46,483 bases of DNA, taken from positions 1 through 46,483 of the forward strand of contig JADFYL010000003.1 in the NCBI GenBank assembly GCA_015233045.1, in the 5' to 3' direction. The DNA is from Nitrospirota bacterium (GTDB taxonomy: Bacteria; Nitrospirota; Thermodesulfovibrionia; Thermodesulfovibrionales; Magnetobacteriaceae). The notes beneath the pieces are model-generated. The model was not told the origin of the DNA. It searched no databases and was given only the letters and a program-made list of their open reading frames with translations. Below are positions 42,945-46,483 of the stretch, piece by piece. Each line of letters opens with the position of its first letter. The stretch's first letter is position 1. The translations under genes were made by a program, and so were the position numbers.

Positions 42945-43474
42945 TGAAGACAAAGGCGATTGTGTTAATCGTTATATTTGCTGTGGCTATTCTTATATTA
43001 CAGGTCGGCAGGCAAGAGGGTAGGCGTGTCTCCAAACAACTGGCCGAGGGACAGGAGGCGCCGCTTTATAAGCTGGCCACGCCTGATGGCAAGGCAATCT
43101 CTGCCGAAGATTACAAGGGTAGGGCGGTGATTGTAAATTTTTGGGCGTCATGGTGTGCCTCATGCGTAGCTGAGATGCCTTCTTTCCAGAAGTTTTATGA
43201 AGCCAATAAGTCCAACACTTCGCTCGCGGTCATTACTGTCTTATATAAGGACAGCTATGGCGATGCCCTGAATTTTATGAAGGAAAATAAGTTCGACTTG
43301 CCAGTTTTCCTTGATGACAAAAGCGCCAACGCGCGCGCCTTCGGTCTGACCGGGGTGCCGGAGACGTTTTTTATAGACAAACACGGCGTACTTTTTAAGA
43401 AGGTTCTTGGTCCTATCGAATGGGAATCCCCGGATTTAAAGGAATTAGTCAAAGAACTCCTCTCTAAGGGTTGA
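42944..43474 (+). CDS. TlpA/ResA-like thioredoxin, membrane-anchored
   Basis: 176 residues. An N-terminal signal anchor (about 4-21, AIVLIVIFAVAILILQV), then a thioredoxin fold with WCASC (Cys71, Cys74) after NFWAS, and the cis-Pro loop GVPETFFID. These proteins act outside the cytoplasmic membrane as thiol-disulfide oxidoreductases, commonly for cytochrome c maturation. The start codon is GTG overlapping the clpC stop by one base (TAGTG), so coupling with clpC is likely. No cytochrome-maturation genes lie adjacent. Confidence 0.9.
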   Translation: MKTKAIVLIVIFAVAILILQVGRQEGRRVSKQLAEGQEAPLYKLATPDGKAISAEDYKGRAVIVNFWASWCASCVAEMPSFQKFYEANKSNTSLAVITVLYKDSYGDALNFMKENKFDLPVFLDDKSANARAFGLTGVPETFFIDKHGVLFKKVLGPIEWESPDLKELVKELLSKG

Positions 43475-43477
43475 CTG

Positions 43478-44053
43478 ATGCCCAGAAGGGCTAACTCTGA
43501 GCTGGTCAAATCAACACAAAGGGCAGACTCAGAAGATACGCTCCTCTTTGCCGGGCTGTTGTATGCGGAGGGCAGCTCTTATGAGTTGCTCAGGCGGCGG
43601 CTTGTTGATTTGTTTTGTCCAATCAGGCTGGAGTCTGAACAGAGGCCGTGGGATTACTCTAAATATTATAACGAAGAGCTTGGTGTCCCTATTATGAGAC
43701 GTTTTGTAATCTTCGACACGTTGATTCGCTCTGAGACCCTGTCTGATATAAAACTTAGGACAGTCGAACTGGAAAAAAGTCTCTCATTAAACGGCAAGAG
43801 GCAATACAACATAGACCCCGGTTATATTACGCTGTCAAAACTCGTCCTGGCCACTACGAAAAACTACGCCCACAGGATTCATCTGCGTGACGGCATATAT
43901 GGGGAGGTAACTCTGCTTTTTAGGGGCAATTCTTATGTTCCGAATGGTTTTTCATATAGTGATTATAGCGAGGCCGCATCAGTGGATTTTTTTAAGAAGG
44001 GAAGAGGATTGATTCATAAGTCTATAGTATCGTCATATTGTCTCTGTGGATGA
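43478..44053 (+). CDS. DUF4416-family protein
   Basis: 191 residues. The family words DTLLFAGLLYAEG, PWDYSKYYNEELG, YNIDPGYITLSKLVLATTKN and HRIHLRDGIYGEVTLLF are present. The family is common in Nitrospirota and Deltaproteobacteria and its function is unknown. It begins 3 bases after the thioredoxin gene. Its last 32 bases overlap the 3' end of the convergent proB gene; its C-terminal ten residues (SIVSSYCLCG) are encoded there. Confidence 0.85.
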   Translation: MPRRANSELVKSTQRADSEDTLLFAGLLYAEGSSYELLRRRLVDLFCPIRLESEQRPWDYSKYYNEELGVPIMRRFVIFDTLIRSETLSDIKLRTVELEKSLSLNGKRQYNIDPGYITLSKLVLATTKNYAHRIHLRDGIYGEVTLLFRGNSYVPNGFSYSDYSEAASVDFFKKGRGLIHKSIVSSYCLCG

Positions 44054-45116
44054 CCTCGTCGGAGTACTTAAAGCCGAGGATGCCTTCGATTTTTGAGGTC
44101 TTATGGCCGATGATTTTAATGAGTTCAGCATTGTCGTAGTTTACAAGGCCCTTCGCTATTTGTTTGCCGGTTGAGTTGACGCAATAAACGGCGTCACCTC
44201 TGTTAAAGCTGCCAGAAATAGATTTAATGCCGGAAGGCAGGAGGCTTTTCCCACCGCTTAAAATGGCCTTAGCGGCACCGTCGTCAAGGGTGAGGTGACC
44301 TTTTGAGCGAATGCCAAAGGCAATCCAGCCCTTTCGAGCGCCGTGTTTCCTTGCAGTTGGCTCAAAGCGTGTGCCTGTTTCGCCGCCATTGAAGATTGTC
44401 GTCAGAACGCCGTCAGAGTTGCCGTTTACTATGTTGACGGCGATACCATCTCCGGTTGCCATCTTAGCGGCCATGAGTTTCGAGGACATCCCGCCCGTAC
44501 CGCATTCGCTTGCTGAGCCGCATGCCGCTTTTTCATGTTCCGGCGTGATTTTTCCTACGGCTGGAATAAGTTTGGCTGATTCACTTCTCCTGGGGTCAGA
44601 GTCATAAAGGCCGTCCACGTCTGACAGGATGACTAGTCTATCCGCGGTTAGAAGAGAGGCCACAAGGGCGGCAAGCCGGTCATTATCGCCGAACTTAAGC
44701 TCGTCTATTGATACGGTATCGTTTTCATTGATAATCGGGATGATATGAAAATCAAGCAGGGTTCGCAACGTATTTCTGGCGTTGAGGTAGCGTCGCCTGT
44801 CGGAGAACACGTCTCTGGTAAGCAGCACTTGGGCTACTTTTTTATTGTACAGGCCGAAGGCCCTCTCATATGCCCATACAAGGGAACTTTGCCCTGCCGC
44901 CGCTGCCGCCTGTTTAATGTTGATGTCGTTAATTGGCCCTTCTATGCCGAGCTTGCCTCTGCCTGCGGCCACCGCACCAGATGAGACAATTATCGTTTGA
45001 TGGCCAATGTCGCAAAGTGCCGATATGTCGCGGGCAAGGCGGTTGACTACGGCTTCGTTGAGAAGCTCCGGCGTGGTGATTATACTGCTTCCGATTTTGA
45101 TTACTATGGTTTCCAT
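44022..45116 (-). CDS. proB: Glutamate 5-kinase
   Basis: 364 residues. An amino-acid kinase domain (IVIKIGSSIIT at the start, SSGAVAAGRGKL, NENDTVSIDELKFGDNDRLA, LSDVDGLYDSDP, GTGGMSSKLMAAKMA) followed by a PUA domain from about 275. It makes glutamyl-5-phosphate, the first step of proline synthesis. The proA partner is not adjacent. The 3' end overlaps DUF4416 by 32 bases. The upstream gap contains the divergent repeat E. Confidence 0.96.
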   Translation of the reverse strand: METIVIKIGSSIITTPELLNEAVVNRLARDISALCDIGHQTIIVSSGAVAAGRGKLGIEGPINDINIKQAAAAAGQSSLVWAYERAFGLYNKKVAQVLLTRDVFSDRRRYLNARNTLRTLLDFHIIPIINENDTVSIDELKFGDNDRLAALVASLLTADRLVILSDVDGLYDSDPRRSESAKLIPAVGKITPEHEKAACGSASECGTGGMSSKLMAAKMATGDGIAVNIVNGNSDGVLTTIFNGGETGTRFEPTARKHGARKGWIAFGIRSKGHLTLDDGAAKAILSGGKSLLPSGIKSISGSFNRGDAVYCVNSTGKQIAKGLVNYDNAELIKIIGHKTSKIEGILGFKYSDEVIHRDNMTIL

Positions 45117-45154
45117 GCTCTAAGACATTGAGGACGCTGCCCTCAAACTCCCGC

Positions 45155-45214
45155 AAGGAGGGTAACCCTCCTTGACCTGTATTTTTTCACGTATTTTTTT
45201 TGCGGCGAAGCCGC
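45155..45214. repeat. Two-hairpin element related to the dispersed repeat (copy E)
   Basis: AAGGAGGGTAACCCTCCTT (45155-45173) is a perfect 8-bp stem around TAA, followed by CCTGTATTTTTT, and by GCGGC-GAA-GCCGC (45202-45214), the same order as modules 1 and 2. A G-to-A change in the left arm is matched by C-to-T in the right arm. Flanks differ from A-D, so it is a distant copy. It lies between proB and vorB. Confidence 0.6.
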
Positions 45215-45224
45215 TGTTTTATTG

Positions 45225-46307
45225 CTAATAGATTGCTTTAATTTTGTCGTATACCTCGTTGGGCTTTATCATCGCACCGCCCGGCCTGCCATAAAACAAT
45301 ACCTCAGCCTGCCCATTTATGGCAAGTCTCACGTCCTCTACCATCTGGCCAGAATTAAGCTCAACGACCAGGATTTTCTTCCTGCCTTGCCGTACCAGCA
45401 GCCTGAGGGCCTCGTCTGGATATGGAAACAGGGTTATCGGCCTGAAAAGCCCAACCTTATATCCCTCACGCCTAAGCGCCGTAATCGCGGAGTAGGCAAT
45501 TCGCGCCGCAGACCCAAATGCCGCCACTACCACCTCCGCATCCTCTGTGTCAATGGACTCAGAGCGCGTCTCGTATTTTTTCATCGCGTCATATTTGGCC
45601 TGCATCTTGAGGTTCAGTTCCTCAAGCTCATTGTCCCCCATGTACAGGGTTTTAATAACGTTCGGCTTTCTGTTTAAACACCCCGTCAGTGCCCATGTCT
45701 TTTCGGGAAGATCGGGTTTTACGTAAGGATTTGGCGTAAAGGGCTCCATCATCTGCCCAAGAATGCCGTCAGCGAGTATCAGTACGGGGTTCCTGTACTG
45801 GTCTGCCTTGTCAAAGGCAAGCATTGTGAGGTCCCACATCTCCTGAACATTGTATGGGGCATAGACAAGAAGCCTGTAATCGCCATGCCCACCGCCCTTG
45901 ACGGACTGAAAGTAGTCGGCCTGAGAGCCTGATATATTGCCAAGCCCAGGACCTCCACGCTGGATATTCACCACCAGGGCCGGAAGCTCAGCCCCCGCAA
46001 GAAAAGACAACCCCTCCTGCTTTAGGCTTATCCCCGGCGAAGACGATGATGTCATCGCCCTCACTCCAGCAGCGGCAGCCCCGTAAACCATGTTGATGGC
46101 GGCTACTTCGCTCTCCGCCTGGATGAAGATACCGTCAACATCAGGCATTCGCTCAGACATGTACTCAGGTATCTCGTTTTGCGGCGTTATTGGATACCCC
46201 GCATAGAAACGGCACCCCGCCGCAATCGCAGCCTCCGCGATGGCCTCATTGCCCTTCATCAACACCCTGGACGATGGCGTTTGCTTTTTTATAGCCCTAT
46301 TCCCCAT
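45225..46307 (-). CDS. 2-oxoacid:ferredoxin oxidoreductase, alpha subunit (VorB/KorA-like)
   Basis: 360 residues. KGNEAIAEAAIAAGCRFYAGYPITPQNEIPEYM-type start (GYPITPQNEIPEYM), AESEVAAINMVYGAAAAGVRA, TSSSSPGISLKQEG, NIQRGGPGLGNISGSQADY and the final YGRPGG region identify the pyrimidine-binding alpha domain. Such enzymes oxidise 2-oxoacids (2-oxoglutarate or branched) with ferredoxin and CoA. Partner beta and gamma subunits would normally be adjacent but are not in the window. A minus-strand promoter at 46388-46359 makes a separate transcript likely. The start at 46307 lacks a good ribosome site; ATG 46259 is an alternative. Confidence 0.88.
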   Translation of the reverse strand: MGNRAIKKQTPSSRVLMKGNEAIAEAAIAAGCRFYAGYPITPQNEIPEYMSERMPDVDGIFIQAESEVAAINMVYGAAAAGVRAMTSSSSPGISLKQEGLSFLAGAELPALVVNIQRGGPGLGNISGSQADYFQSVKGGGHGDYRLLVYAPYNVQEMWDLTMLAFDKADQYRNPVLILADGILGQMMEPFTPNPYVKPDLPEKTWALTGCLNRKPNVIKTLYMGDNELEELNLKMQAKYDAMKKYETRSESIDTEDAEVVVAAFGSAARIAYSAITALRREGYKVGLFRPITLFPYPDEALRLLVRQGRKKILVVELNSGQMVEDVRLAINGQAEVLFYGRPGGAMIKPNEVYDKIKAIY

Positions 46308-46358
46308 TTTCGAAATAAGTTTACTTCACCGATTTAGCTTATGCTCAAAACACACGGC

Positions 46359-46388
46359 ATTGTAACATAACGCCAACATTGGCCGCAA
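46359..46388 (-). promoter_or_regulatory. Sigma-70-type promoter of the vorB/korA-like gene
   Basis: On the minus strand TTGCGG (46388-46383) and TACAAT (46364-46359) are 18 bases apart, about 50 bases before the start codon. Confidence 0.45.
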
Positions 46389-46429
46389 CTAAAATTGTAT
46401 TGTTGTTTTCTCTTGCTGTTTTCTCTTGT

Positions 46430-46458
46430 TTGACAAATAAAATTCTGTGTGCTATACT
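46430..46458 (+). promoter_or_regulatory. Strong sigma-70-type promoter of the edge tRNA
   Basis: TTGACA (46430-46435), 17-base spacer, TATACT (46453-46458). Transcription would start near 46465, just before the probable tRNA. Confidence 0.75.
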
Positions 46459-46467
46459 CACATAGTT

Positions 46468-46483
46468 GAGCCGCTAGCTCAGC
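46468..46483 (+). tRNA. 5' end of a tRNA gene, partial
   Basis: GAGCCGCTAGCTCAGC fits a seven-base acceptor strand, T8, A9, D-stem GCTC and the conserved A14-G15. The rest is beyond the edge. The anticodon is not visible; GAGCC..TAGCTCAG starts are frequent in tRNA-Lys, so that is a guess. Confidence 0.6.

Noticed and set aside
44929-45156. 75-codon minus-strand frame upstream of and inside the proB start
   Set aside because: Different frame over the conserved proB kinase start; no family likeness.

Overview
The window is a dense bacterial chromosome segment. The gene content (sigma-54-controlled flagellar genes, many PAS and HisKA_2 kinases, a DUF4416 gene, a VorB-type 2-oxoacid:ferredoxin oxidoreductase subunit, a UbiD-like decarboxylase) and the protein styles fit an anaerobic or microaerobic motile Gram-negative, most likely a Nitrospirota relative (Thermodesulfovibrio or Magnetobacterium side). 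That placement is inference from gene content; no marker rRNA is present.

Layout. (1) 1-4641: the tail of one sigma-54 activator, a secreted TPR protein behind a sigma-54-like promoter, and a FlrB/FlrC-type kinase-activator pair. (2) 4840-11888: basal-body and export operon flgB-flgC-fliE-fliF-[56-aa ORF]-fliG-fliH-fliI-fliJ-motE-like. (3) 11963-16076: a near-consensus sigma-54 promoter followed by fliK-flgD-flgE (hook length, hook cap, hook). (4) 16186-22352: UbiD-like decarboxylase, gatA-gatB (no gatC), a Nudix hydrolase and a CAP-domain protein. (5) 22464-34576: a signalling island of a dCache kinase, two REC-REC proteins, three HisKA_2 kinases, a REC protein with a degenerate GGDEF domain and a Crp/Fnr regulator; no response regulator in it has a DNA-binding domain. 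(6) 34645-40186, minus strand: a four-helix membrane protein, aroE, a DUF512 radical-SAM protein, pgsA, a TPR protein, rpe and a PASTA protein. (7) 40500-44053, plus strand: clpC, a TlpA-like thioredoxin and DUF4416. (8) 44022-46307, minus strand: proB and a vorB/korA-like alpha subunit. A strong sigma-70-type promoter and the first 16 bases of a probable tRNA lie at the right edge.

Most notable points. A 56-codon ORF between fliF and fliG is a free-standing copy of the FliG-binding tail of FliF. A dispersed palindromic repeat family (five sites, stems of 8-10 bp around a TAA/TTA loop) sits in the 3' flanks of genes and its stems covary between copies. The REC-GGDEF protein carries a gapless 72-residue-period duplication in an unrecognised helical C-terminal region. 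Two adjacent REC-REC proteins are paralogues with different outputs. The sigma-54 promoter before fliK predicts a transcript that starts almost at the ATG. Repeated short motifs lie upstream of two sigma-54-type promoters and may be activator sites.

How it fits together (inference): the FlrB/FlrC-like pair would drive sigma-54 transcription of the middle flagellar genes in the same window, while the kinase island feeds sensory input into shared receivers without its own promoter-binding output.
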